Assembly (NCBI GenBank): GCA_035048815.1 | Contig: JAUCBN010000017.1 | Coordinates: forward strand, 11,466,936 to 11,530,935 | DNA from: Abelmoschus esculentus | Lineage: Eukaryota > Streptophyta > Magnoliopsida > Malvales > Malvaceae | Reading direction: 5' to 3' | Length of the DNA stretch: 64,000 bases | Shown: positions 24,184 to 35,443 of the stretch, piece after piece | Position numbering within the stretch: the first letter of the stretch is position 1 | How the letters are laid out: each line of letters begins with the position of its first letter | Made by a program: the position numbers and the translations under genes | The notes under the pieces: generated by a model | The model's database searches: none | Told to the model about the DNA's origin: nothing | The model's input: the letters and a program-made list of their open reading frames with translations, nothing else

Positions 24184-24898
24184 TGTAACATCCTGATTTT
24201 GGGGTTAGTAGTTTGAGTGATGATTTTAGGGAATTCGATTCAGGTCGAATCGAGTTCTTCGGTTTGTTATTCTGGAAAATTAAAATAATAATATTCTAAT
24301 CGGACAAGTAATAGTTTTAGGAAATGGTTTAGAAATATTAAAAATATGTTTTAAAATTAAAGGAATGTCATTTGAACTTCAATTTGATTTATAATTAAGT
24401 TTAATTATGTACTAGTGACCAAATTGTAATTTTGGAAAAAATTTGGTGGTTTAATTGGTATTTTCGAAAATGAGCATTTTTAGTGACTAAATTGGAAGTA
24501 AAGCTATACTTAGAATCCTTAGAGGTCCATAAATCCAATTTATTTTTAATTAATGATTTATCCACCAAAATTGTTTTTAAATAGTTTTTTAAAAAGTAAT
24601 GATTTTATTTTCTCTCATAACCACTTATTTTCTCATCTTTTTTTCTCATGATTTTCTCTCCATCTTCTTCTTTACATTTTTTCAATTACTTGTTGATTTC
24701 TTCATCATTTTCAACAAGCTTTATTTTATTTTATTCATCTTTTCATTCTCTACAAAGCCTATTCATCAATTTTGCAAAATCAACATCCATTTTCAAGAAA
24801 TCAAGGAGAGGATTTCTCATCTTTTTGGTGGAGTAAATCTCAAAGATAACTTGCTGAATTTTAATCTTTTTCTAAGGTTCTTTATTGAAATTCCCAAG
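24184..24898 (+). repeat. 3' LTR of the chromovirus, left part
   Basis: The first 715 bp match 16604-17326 of the 5' LTR closely. The copy is interrupted after CCCAAG by the Tat element. CCAAG at 24894-24898 is the left target duplication. Confidence 0.92.
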
Positions 24899-26552
24899 TG
24901 TAATCACTACATGCTTGAATTAAATCAATCCACATCCCTTTTTAATACCCAAATCACCTTAACTTACCCTAATTTTATCACTTATTTTATAATTATTATT
25001 ATCCTTACTATCTCTTAATTAAAACCAAAAATCCAAAAATATATAAATATATGATATAAATAAAAGCCTTTTATTAGAGCCCACTTTTATAAGCCCAAAC
25101 CATAAATAAATTTGACCTATTAAATATAATTTTATAATATAAAAAAATATAATAAAAATCCTTACTTGGTGCCCAAGGTCTTGTTTTTAATTGGTTAATT
25201 TTTAAAGGGATAAACCTAAAATACCCTTCATCATATTATAGATACCCTTATATATTAAAACCTAACCTATTTTATTCCCATTTGTTACCATTTACCCTAA
25301 CTATATATATAACATTTACCCTAAAAATAAAGGACCCCCCCTAACCTTATTTTTTCACAGCCGCATACCCCTAATTATTTTCTTCATTTTCACAGCCGCA
25401 ATCCTCCTTTGTCTGCCGAACCATTTCCATTGCATAATCTCAATTTTCATTTCCATTTCCATTTCCATTTCCATTGGTAAGTTGGTAGCCTCCATTATTT
25501 ATATTTTTATTCTCATTGAATCACTTCACCCATTCGGTTAGTTATTTTTCGAGTTATGCCCTAATCTAATCATTGCTTTTACCGTTTAGTTTAATTTGTG
25601 GATTGATTTTAATCGAGCATATTTAGATGTATATATTTCTTTTTGATATATTTATTGTGTATTCCATTCTTATGGTTCAATGAAAATAATGAATATTTTT
25701 ATTGGTATCTTTTATTTTTATTTTTTTTTCATTTGTTTATTATATGTTGTGTTTTATTTATTTATATATGTTATTCGCTTGTTTGGTTGGTCTATTTATT
25801 TTAATCTTTGTTATCATGTGTTATATGTTATTTTGTCTTTATATTTGTTGTCTTTATAATTATGTCTTTTATTTTGCTTGCATCACACCTTGCTAATTAA
25901 TGAGCCTAATTAAATTCGTATTTATTCGGTCGTAACGGGCCCGTGTTCCAACGCATTGGTCGCGGTGTGTACGTTGCCTCCGAATAAAGACACGGTAAAA
26001 ATAAAATTGATTCGAATCTTTAAACAAAAAATAATTTAAATGTCACTTTAATCTAAAAAATCTAAAATTAATTAAGCGGTAATTTAATAAAGGTGCCAAT
26101 TTTGGGCGGTTTTAAACCCTAAACCCGTTTTTAACCGTAACCGACTCTCGAACCCAAATCATTTTAAATCTCTGGTTTTTACGGTGTCCGATCTACCAAA
26201 AGTGACCGGTGGCGACTCCACCCTTTTTTAAAAAATCCCTAATTTTAAAATTTCCCTTTTCAATCTAAAATTTCCTTTTCTAAATCTCAAATCCCTAATT
26301 TCAACTTTTCAATTCCTATTTTTTTAAAGAATCCTAGATTTCAAATTTCTTTCAACATTTCAACATTTCCATTTTTTGTACACAATTTAAAAACCTAATT
26401 TTTAAATCCTAAATTTCCCCAAAATTTTATTTTAAACCCAAATCCCTAAATTCCACTTTTCAAACCCTAATTTCAATTCCACTAGTGACCCTTTTTCCCC
26501 TTTTTTACTACACACCCATATTATTTTTAAGAATTTTATGAGGGTCGCTACA
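24899..26552 (+). repeat. 5' LTR of the Tat element
   Basis: A 1.65 kb LTR starts TGTAATCACTACATGC. It has a (CATTTC)n stretch (25446-25476) and a T-rich zone. The block ACCGTAACCGACTCTCGAAC, with GGTGGCGACTCC near 26210, is typical of Tat/Ogre LTR ends. The last 320 bp match 32270-32592 almost exactly. Confidence 0.85.
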
Positions 26553-26554
26553 GT

Positions 26555-26572
26555 TGGCGACTCCGCTGGGGA
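26555..26572 (+). other. Primer binding site of the Tat element
   Basis: TGGCGACTCCGCTGGGGA follows the LTR end by two bases. This form is usual in Tat/Ogre elements; I recall it as tRNA-Arg type but cannot confirm the tRNA here. Confidence 0.75.
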
Positions 26573-27597
26573 CCAATTTTTCAAACGAGTCAAGCCTTAT
26601 TTTTAAATACCGCTTAATTAATTTTGGAAGTTGTGGAATAAAGTGGCAATTAAATTATTATTTGTTTATTAATTCGAGCTTTCAACACATTTCAACTCGT
26701 CTCTAAGTGGGGGGAAAACGCTATGCTTTCGTGAGGGTATTGTTCCTCCGTATGGGCCTAGCAAAGTACCTTCGGGGCTCGACTATCCTATGCTTTCGTG
26801 AGGATATTGTTCCTCCGTATGGGCATAGCGAAAGGGTCCCCCTAAATTGAACTCGGTCAAGATGAGCCTGTAATGGGTGATGATCGGGGGCCTTGCTACT
26901 CTTAGAAGAGGACAGCGAGGACAATTTGGGTACCTCGTAGAACCAAAACTGCATTTAGAGAATCTAGTCAACCTACCCGATTAGAGCCATGCGGTTAACC
27001 TAGATTCTTTTAGATGGGATAAATAGGATTGTTTTGTCTCCTATCTTGCTTGCATTTTTGCTTTATCATTTTTGTATCGACATTTCATGAAGGTGTTGAA
27101 CTAAGTGGTTTGTTCAATCAGAGGCTTTCACTATAGTTAGATAGTCAAAACAAGAAAAAGAGAAAGAGAAGAAAAAGGAGAGAGAAAGATAAGAGAAATA
27201 AAAAAGGGAGAAATAAAAAATAATGAGAAAATAGAGAAAAAAAGAAGAAAAGAAAATTTAAAATATAAGAAAAAGAGAGAGGAAAAAACAATGAAAATGA
27301 AAAAAAAAGAGAAAAGAAAATCGAGAGAATAGAGAAAGAAGCAAGAAAATAGAGAAAAAAAAGATGAAAAAGAAAAGAAAAAGAAAAAATAATAAGGGGC
27401 ATTAAGATGTTAACCGGTGAAAGTTGCTCAAAGGGCGATCACTAGCGGGATCAACACCTTTACTTGCATTCATGCATACATCTCATGCATCTCATAGAAT
27501 ATATCATGCATTAATTAAACAAGGAGGTTAATTATGGGATCTCATATCCGTAATTGAAGGTTTCTCGCTTGCACTCAACCAACACCAAGAAGGGCTA
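26573..27597 (+). other. Leader of the Tat element with purine tract
   Basis: Untranslated leader. A direct repeat of CTATGCTTTCGTGAGGRTAT occurs at about 26721 and 26789. From 27148 to 27395 the plus strand is almost purely A and G (AAAAGAGAAAGAGAAG type). Open frames on the opposite strand here are artefacts of that tract. Confidence 0.65.
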
Positions 27598-28920
27598 ATG
27601 GAAGAAGACTTTGCCAAGTTAGAAGCCAATCTTATGGGGCAATTAGAGCATACTCGAAAAGAATTAGGAGATTCTATGATCAAGTCTCAACAAGACATGA
27701 TGAAACAAATTGCTCACTTGATGGGACTAAGGAAAGTGAAAGACCAACAAAGGAAATGTTGTGTTTTAAACCCCTCGGGCCCTCCCGTTTTTATTGCTAA
27801 CACTTCTAGACCTCTACAAGGAGTAGTAACATCATCTCTTCAAGCTTGTGCCTCTACCCAAGCCCTACCAGGTGTGACTTTCACTAATATGGAAGGTTTG
27901 GGGGATGACATTCCAGACTTCGATGAGCTAGAAAAATTAAAGGTTGAATTTTCAAAGCAATTAGAGAAAACCAAGAACGAGTTTGAAGAGAAGCTTCAGA
28001 TAAAAGAGGATGAAGAAGAATGGTATGGGTTGAATGTCAGTGAGCTTAGTCTGGTTTCAGGTCTAGAGATCCCTTATAAGTTCAAGACCCCAGATTTTGA
28101 GAAGTTTGATGGGACGACTTGCCCTATCGCACATCTAACTATGTTTTATCGGAAAATGGCTGGCTTTACTAGCAATGAGAAGTTGTTAATCCACTATTTC
28201 TAGGATAGTCTGGTGGGATCTGCCACAAGGTGGTATAATCAGTTAACCCGTGCTCAAATTAAGTCGTGGAAAGATCTAGCCAAAGCTTTCACAAACCAGT
28301 ATAAGCACGTAACTGATATGATTCCAAATCGGCTCATGCTACAAGGAATGGAACAAGGGCATAACGAAAGCCTTCTAGAGTACGCTCGACGTTGGCGTGA
28401 TGCTGCAGCACAAGTACAACCTCTGCTCAACGAAAGTGAACTTTCTCAAATGTTTGTGGATACACTAGAGGGAGTGTTGTACGATCACTTGATAAGCCAC
28501 CCTATCAGTAGTTTTGTGGAGTTGGTTATGACCGGAGAACGCATCGAGTATGCTATTAAGAAGGGAAAGATGAATGACCCTTATAGCACAATTTCTCAGA
28601 AAGAGGAAGATTCTCATGTCTATGTGGTGAGTTCTCACTCAACCAATCAAACTCAGGGCCATCCCCGTACTCATACAAGACCTACAAAGGTGCTTCATCC
28701 AGTTCCTATGACCTACACCAGGTTACTCCCAATTCTCGTTGAGAAGAAACTTTTAACTTTGGTGCAGTCTAAGACAAAGGATCCTCCTTACCCTGAAGGA
28801 TATGATGTTAATGCCACATGTGACTATCATACGGGGAGCACAGGCCACACAACAGAGAATTGTGAAGCTTTGAGGAACAAGGTTCAAGGACTGATTGAGG
28901 TCGGTATTCTGAAGTTTTAA
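27598..28920 (+). pseudogene. Gag of the Tat element, one in-frame stop
   Basis: A single frame of 441 codons is broken only by TAG at 28201-28203, where relatives have Gln (LLIHYF-stop-DSLVG). A coiled-coil-like N-terminus (DFAKLEANL, DDIPDFDELEKLK) is followed by the Ogre/Tat capsid signature. Its blocks are IPYKFKTPDFEKFDGTTCP, MFYRKMAG, RWYNQLTRAQIKSWKDLAKA, YARRWRDAAAQVQPLL and MTGERIEYAIKKGK. A knuckle-like CDYHTGSTGHTTENC (Cys-X2-His or Cys-X2-Tyr-His form) lies near the C-terminus. Apart from the TAG, which a CAG-to-TAG transition explains, the frame is clean, so the copy is fairly young or gag was under selection. The ATG at 27598 is the first in frame after stops, but an earlier start cannot be ruled out. 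Confidence 0.88.
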
Positions 28921-31180
28921 GAAAAAGTAGAGGACATGATCTTTGGGAAGATTCTAAGCTTCGAGTTTGGATGTTCATTTTCTGCCTCCTTGCATTTTAA
29001 GTTTTTCTTTTAAAACAATGCATCAATTAACTTTGTTACTGTTTGCCCGAAAGTAACAAATACTTTTTTGTAAGGGCTTATGTTATGTTTGCTCTTTTGT
29101 CGTTTCAATGAAAGAATGCATATTTTTAAAACATATGTGTTTTCCTTTTTCTCTCGGAGTTCCTTAGATGTCACATGCTTGTTGTGACATGGGTTCAAAA
29201 ATGATTGGAACGTTGTGATTACGATGAAGTATGGTTTCTTAATCAGTAGCTTTGGTCAGAAATGCACGAGAAATGAGATTACTACTCCTTCAATGATGTT
29301 CAATGATAAGAAAACCTCCTAAAAAAGCCCAATGTAGTTATTTAAGCTTGAGATTTCGTTCAGGGGGCATGAGGATTGCATCTAGAGAAAAAGAATGAAA
29401 AAAGAGAGGAAAAAAAGAAAAAGAAGGAAAAAAACAGAAAAAAAAGAAAAAGAGAACAAAGATTAAACAAAAGCACTCCAATATTCGAAACCTGATAATA
29501 GACATATTCGAACAAGAGTGTGGAAGTATCGGGGCACTCCGCTGAAGCAATAAGACTTAATAAGATAGCAATGCACCATCCCAAATCTTTTGCTTCATGA
29601 GTGATGGTAATATTTTCAAATTCATGACTATGTCGAGTAATTCGGAGTTTTGTTGTATGCTCTATCATTACTTTCGAGACAAAGGACTGTGATGAGTTGA
29701 TTTCCCCGAAATTTAAAAGAAAAAGAACAATAATAGATGTGAGAGAAAGAAAAAAGAAAAAAGAAAGAAAATGAGAAAAAGAGAGAGAGAGAGAGAAAAG
29801 CAAAAATGAAAAAGAGAGATAGAAAGAAAAAGAAAGTACTCATATGTCTAGATGCAGTCTGAAGCACACTTCGAATTCTCAAGAAGATACCAGTGGGGCA
29901 AGTACGGAAAGTTTGAATATATAAAAGGAGAAAGATATTGAGAACTAGAAGTAGTAGTTTTTGAATAGATCAAGCAAATACGATAATCATGAGGATGAAC
30001 CGAGCAATCTGAAAGGAATTCCAAAACTTCAAATATCGCCGCAACGTTCAAAGGTTGAAAACCGAACATAGAGAGTTGAGTCTAAGGCACTCTCGCATTT
30101 GATATCCAAGGAACCCATGTTTTTTTCTTCTTTTCTTTTCTAATTTTTGAATTTTCCAAAACATGTATATATTGTTTTACTTACAATTAGCAGATTATTT
30201 TTTAATAAAAGTTTTGTTCAAAAAGATTTACAAAATGCAAAGTCGTTGATGCAAATGATCATCTTTGATATGACCCGAGAAGAAGGAGCAATGTATGATA
30301 CAAGATGTCTCTTGAAAATACCACTTCGTTTGAAAGATATTCTTTGAGAATTCAGGTTAGCATAAATAAACAAAGATTACCTGAGCCTATTGTGGTTATA
30401 GATTGAGCAGAGATGAACATCAAGCCTTTGGGGCAAAAGTTATATTGAGGGCCTAAAGAGAGTCAATCAGATGACCCAAAGATAGAAAAATACAAGAGAA
30501 TAACCCCCAATGTACATGTTGAAGATAGACCTTAAGTGATCTAAGCCTGAATATGAGATTGAGAGCTACTACCATAAACTGAATGCAACTGAATTCGGAG
30601 ACAAATGGTTCAGATGTGTCATCTTCAACCAAGTATGAGCTGTTGAATTACAGAAGGCGAAAGATTTTATTCCGATCGGCATAAGACGATGATCTCTTTT
30701 CAAGACAAGGTGAAGGATGAAAGCCCGATGAGTTTAGTAAATAGAAAGCGAGAGCCTATCCTCCAAGAAGAAAGAAAAAGAAAAAAGAACATTCATGCAT
30801 CATTCAGATTAAATATTCATGCATCATTTAGATTAAATATTTATGCATCTAGGTTAGATACCCATGCATCATGAGCATTCTAATTCATGCCATCATTGCA
30901 TTTTACTCTTTTTAAACAGGAATTTTCAAGATTGATTAAAGATTTGATCTACAGAGATGGGCCTCAGCAAAGATCAAAAGTCCTTCAAATTACACGATCG
31001 TGGTTTTTGAAGGCCTTCCAACCTTTGGTTATTTGGGGACAAAGAGTTTTTTATGTCAAGGCGATCAAATATCGAGACAGCTAGACGAGATATTAGGTGT
31101 TCTCTAAAGGGAGACACCACTTTTTTATGAGATATTCAGGTATTCTTTAAGCAAGATATCACTTTATATTTGAACTTCAA
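28921..31180 (+). other. 3' region of the Tat element without pol
   Basis: I see no protease, RT or integrase motif in any frame. Purine-rich tracts on the plus strand lie at about 29388-29465 and 29715-29840. Between 30790 and 30875 a short unit, ATTCATGCATCATT, repeats about three to four times. Small open frames (29360-29803, minus strand, and others) come from the purine tracts. Confidence 0.6.
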
Positions 31181-32215
31181 ATTTGATCCTTTCTTAAGGA
31201 TGTTTTTCTTAAAACCCAAATTTCTTAATCCTTCCTTAAGGATGCTTTTCTCAAATCCAATTTCTTAATCTAATCCTTCCTTAAGGATGCTTTTCTCAAA
31301 GCCAATTTCTTAATCTAATCCTTCCTTAAGGATATTTTTCTCAAAGCCAATTTTTAAATTTGATCCTTTCTTAAGGATGTTTTTCTCAAAGCAAATTTCT
31401 CAATTTTATCCTTCCTTAAGGATGCTTTTCTCAAAGCAAATTTGATCCTTCCTCAATGATGCTTTTCTCAAAGCAAATTTTATCCTTTCTTAAGGTTGCT
31501 TTCCTCAAAGAAAATTTGATCCTTCCTCAAGGATGCTTTTCTTATAACAAATTTCTTAATTTGATCATTTCTTAAGGATATTTTCCTCAAAACAAACTTC
31601 TTAGTTTGATCCTTTCTTAAGGATGCTTTTCTCAAAGCAAGTTTCTTAACTTGATCCTTCCTTAAGGATGTTTTTCTCAAAGCAGATTTCTTGAGTTGAT
31701 CTTTTCTTAAAGATGCTTTTCTCAAAGCAAGTTTCTTAACTTAATCCTTCCTTAAGGATGCTTTTCTCAAAGCAGATTTCTCGAGTTGATCCTTTCTTAA
31801 AGATGTTTTTCTCAAAGCAAGTTTCTTAACTCCTTCCTTAATGATGCTTTTCTTAAAGCAAATTTCTCAATTTGATCCTTTCTTAAGGATGCATTTTCTT
31901 CGTTTGATCATTCCTTAAGGATGCTTTTCTAAAAGAAAATGTATCAATGTGACCCTTTCTCAAGGATGTTTTTCTCAAAATAAACTTCTTAGTTTGATCC
32001 TTCCTTAAGGATGCTTTTTTAACAGCAAAATTTATCAATTTAATCCTTTATTAAGGATGTTTTGCTCAAATATCTAATTTCTTAATTTGATCATTTCTTA
32101 AAGGTTTTTTTCCTCAAAATAAATTTCTCAATTAAATCTTTTCTTAAGGATGATTTTCTTAAGATGATTTTCTTTTTAATTCGATCCTTTCTTAAGGATA
32201 TTTGAAAAAGGAAAA
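31180..32215 (+). repeat. Tandem array of about 24 units with core CTTTCTTAAGGATG
   Basis: About 24 degenerate units, 30-60 bp apart (commonly about 45), share GATCCTTYCTTAAGGATG and TTTTCTCAAAGC. ATCCTT and AAGGAT inside each unit are inverted and could pair. The array sits in the untranslated 3' region next to the LTR, a place where Tat/Ogre elements are known to grow satellite-like repeats. The minus-strand frame 31480-31725, with a repeated LRKASLRKDQ, is only the array read as protein. Confidence 0.92.
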
Positions 32216-32269
32216 GAAAAAAAAAGACAAAAAAACAAAAAATGATAGAAAATTTCTTTCAATTCCTAT

Positions 32270-32592
32270 TTTAAAAAATCCCTAATTTTAAAATTTCCCT
32301 TTTCAATCTAAAATTCTCTTTTTTAAATCTCAAATCCCTAATTTCAACTTTTCAATTCCTATTTTTTTAAAGAATCCTAGATTTCAAATTTCTTTCAACA
32401 TTTCAAAATTTTCATTTTTTGTACACAATTTAAAAACCTAATTAAATCCTAAATTTCCCCAAAATTTTATTTTAAATCCAAATCCCTAAATTCCACTTTT
32501 CAAACCCTAATTTCAATTCCACTAGTGACCCTTTTTCCCCTTTTTTACTACACACCCATATTATTTTTAAGAATTTTATGAGGGTCGCTACA
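32270..32592 (+). repeat. 3' LTR of the Tat element, truncated to its last 320 bp
   Basis: It aligns with 26232-26552 of the 5' LTR nearly base for base, from TTTTAAAAAATCCCTAATTT to GAGGGTCGCTACA. The first 1.3 kb and the polypurine tract are missing, so the array runs almost directly into the LTR end. Confidence 0.88.
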
Positions 32593-32597
32593 CCAAG

Positions 32598-35438
32598 TAT
32601 TAGCTTGCTAAACATTAAGTGAAACTTGATTTCATGCTTTTAATTCTAGATCTAATGATTTTATAAGAATTTTTGTGAAATCTTTTTAGATCTCAATTAA
32701 TGTTGTAATTAGGTTGATTTAATTAAGTTATTATGTCAAGTAAATGATTAAATGAGTCTTGAATTGATGGCACATTAATTTAATCCCGGAATAATGCAAT
32801 CGGTGTTGTTTTAAGGTGATTTTTAGTTGTTTTAGGGGCTGTTTTAGGTGTTTTAATGTTGCTGGAGGTATAAGGATGATTTAGATGTGTTTTTGGTTCA
32901 TAATTTAAGTGGATTAGATGTTAGAATCATTAGGTTTTGGGCTGATGTTGTTCGGATGCGTTTCGGCTTAGTTTTCGGTTTTTTGGCTAAGTTTTCGGTA
33001 GCTTTGTGGAGGTTTGATGTGGCTGCTGGTTTGAGCATGTTATGATGTGAATATGCTATGTTTTTAATGTTGTAGAGGTAGTGCATGAAGGTGATTAAGT
33101 GGCTGGTACATTGGCGTTGCCATCGGAGCATCGACGAGGGCTTGTTTCGCTTGTCGGTGAGTGTTTTCAGTCTTAAACCGAATCGCATTGGTTCGGTTCT
33201 GTTTTGGGGGCTATGGAATAGTGTTAAAACTTTTCATAGTTCAAGAGTAAGTAAAGTAAATGATTTTGATGCATTATCATGAGTTTCGGCTATTTTCGGT
33301 AAATGTATTTATGATGATAACTCAATGAGATTTTTGGAAATAAATAAGTATGATTTTGAAATGATGCATGTATGAGATAATTGCTGAAAATGCATGGTTT
33401 AAAAAGACATTCATGGTTAGGGAAACATGAAAAATGAATTTGGAATATATGTGGTTATTTTCCTTTATATTAAAGGTGTCATTGGGCATGACTTTCGATT
33501 CATTTGTTGAGCACATTATGGATGCATTATGAGCTGAAAATGATTTGGAATATTATGTGGTTATTTGTCTTGAAATTGATGGTGCCGTTGGGCATGACAT
33601 TTGGTTCATTTGTGAACATATTATGCATGCAATATGAGTAGCAAATTATCATGCACATTTGATTATGATATTGGCTTAGTGGTAATAAATTTAGATTCGA
33701 ATACAAATGACATGTCATTAGGATTATCTTGAGTTCACTATAAACATTATTGAAAATAAAGAATATTGCCTACACGTAACAAGGGTGACTTTGTGTCGAA
33801 TCATGCATGGTAGAGCCGCCTACACGTAAAAAGGGTGACTATGTGTCCAACCGTGCGTGGTAGTGCTATAATGGTTACTTTATGTCATGTCAATGGTGAC
33901 TTCGTGTCATGACGAGACTAATGGTCTCTAGAAATGGATCCGTGTATTCGAAGAACTTATGGTTCACAATAAGTGATCACTAGAAAGTCAATATGCATAC
34001 ATGGATATAAAGAGAACATTATGCATCATTCATGAATTATTTTAGTAATGTTGAACATACTCAAGAAAGTGATTTGCTATTATAGACATGAACGTGGAAT
34101 GTTAAGCATGCATGTTTTTTTATGATGCATTGCAAACTATGGTTTTAAGTTGATGCATAGATGATTTTGTTGGAGCTTCCTCACTAAGCATGTTGTGCTT
34201 AAGCTCTTCTTTCATCGTTGCAAAGCAATATAGACATCTTTGGGCTGCATTTGGAGCAAGAGCACCAAGGGAAAAAGCTACATAGTTGTTGGTATATTTT
34301 GACAAATAAGTTGAGGCTTGACAATGTGTAAACCAATTCCATGGTAGAGTGGGTGTACTAATTGGTTTTAGACTTGTAAAGAGACTACATTTTGCTTGAG
34401 CTTTTGTTGTTGGAATGTAATAATGTTTTGGATTGCCTAAAGCATGAGTATACATGATTGTTCTTTATTTTAAACCTTATCAAGGAAAGCATGTACACTT
34501 GCACAAGCATGGACATCCATGTTTCTAACCATATTTTAGGAAGCATGCCTATAGGTTATTTGAGGTTTTTGATGTTAATGTTGGTGTGGTTTATGTTGTT
34601 TTTATGCTTAGGAATTATGCATGTAGTTTTGGGTGACTAATGGTTGTGTCTTGAGACTGTTGAATTCACATAGTGTGACGAAATTTTAGGTTCCAAGCAT
34701 CAAATTTCGAAACCTTTGGGGAAGGTTTCGGAACCTTTGTCAAACAGTTTCGAAACCTTTACGGAAGGTTTCGAAACCTTTCGGGCAATTTCGATTCTGG
34801 AACCTTACTAGACGCGAAATGTTTCGAAACCTTCAGAAAAGTTTCTAAACCTTTATGGAAGATTTTGAAACCTTTGGCTGCCTGAAAATGAAAGTTGCTG
34901 AAAATTGCATTTTAGTCCTTAATATCTTATTTTATTCAACTAGGGTATCCACAGATGTTATTTTGAGCTGAAATTTCATATGGACGCATAAAGTTTATTA
35001 AATTTAAACATGAATAACTCAATTTGGACGAATTCCTTATAATTTGAAAGATTTTTATTTTGGTCACTAAGTTAATGAAACATGCAATTGATGATGTTAA
35101 AATTCTCCATTTGACTTGAAATTTTTCGTGAGGGATACTTGTATGTTTGATTGAAATTTTATAAAAAAAATTCTACTTTGTCATTAGAATTTAAAATTTT
35201 TATGTTTTAGTCCTTAATTCACTTTAGTGTTTAACCGGATGCTTGTTTGTGATCAGATTACTTCCGTTAATGCTTCGTATGAGATCAAGACATGTAGGAA
35301 CATAATTATGCATCTAGAAAAAAAAATATATCGGTTTTTAGGGTTGTTTATCGAATCGGACCTTCGCAGGTTTGGTTCAATATTCCTCGTGTGACCCGTT
35401 AGTGACGATTCCATCTAGGTTGGGCTAAGGGGGTTACA
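32598..35438 (+). repeat. 3' LTR of the chromovirus, right part
   Basis: It continues the LTR from TATTAGCTTGCTAAACATT, matching 17327-19922. It keeps about 290 bp (33915-34208) that the 5' copy has lost. The TTTCGAAACC array is at 34705-34875. It ends GTTACA at 35438. Open frames such as 34120-34455 (minus) are not conserved. Confidence 0.9.
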
Positions 35439-35443
35439 TTTGG

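Larger units (their letters stand above)
24899..32592 (+). mobile_element. Gag-only Tat/Ogre-type element nested in the chromovirus LTR
   Basis: A 7.7 kb plus-strand element is flanked by perfect CCAAG duplications (24894-24898 and 32593-32597). It starts TGTAATCACTACA and ends GGTCGCTACA. The 5' LTR is 24899-26552, followed by a primer site, purine tracts, a gag gene, a long 3' region with a tandem array, and a truncated 3' LTR (about 32270-32592). No protease, RT, RNase H or integrase is visible in the ~3.6 kb after gag, so the element depended on a helper. Confidence 0.88.
16604..35438 (+). mobile_element. Tekay/Del-type chromovirus (Ty3/gypsy) nested in copia
   Basis: This is an element in plus orientation with 5' LTR 16604-19922, tRNA-Met primer site 19928-19939, internal region 19923-24183 and a 3' LTR of 24184-24898 plus 32598-35438. 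The 3' LTR is interrupted by a Tat element. LTRs start TGTAACATCC (CGTAACATCC in the left copy) and end GTTACA. The flanks CTTAG (16599-16603) and TTTGG (35439-35443) differ by two transitions and fit a decayed 5-bp target duplication. Removing the element rejoins the copia RNase H reading frame. A chromodomain in the integrase tail supports the chromovirus assignment. Confidence 0.88.

Noticed and set aside
27145..27402. Phe/Leu/Ser-rich minus-strand frame of 85 codons
   Set aside because: It is the complement of a purine tract in the Tat leader.
31180..32215. Regular array that might be taken for a CRISPR array
   Set aside because: Units drift in sequence and length with no constant spacer, and the host is a plant; it is a retrotransposon 3' region array.
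34120..34455. Minus-strand frame of 111 codons in the chromovirus 3' LTR
   Set aside because: The corresponding part of the 5' LTR (18640-18900) does not keep the frame, and LTRs are not expected to code.
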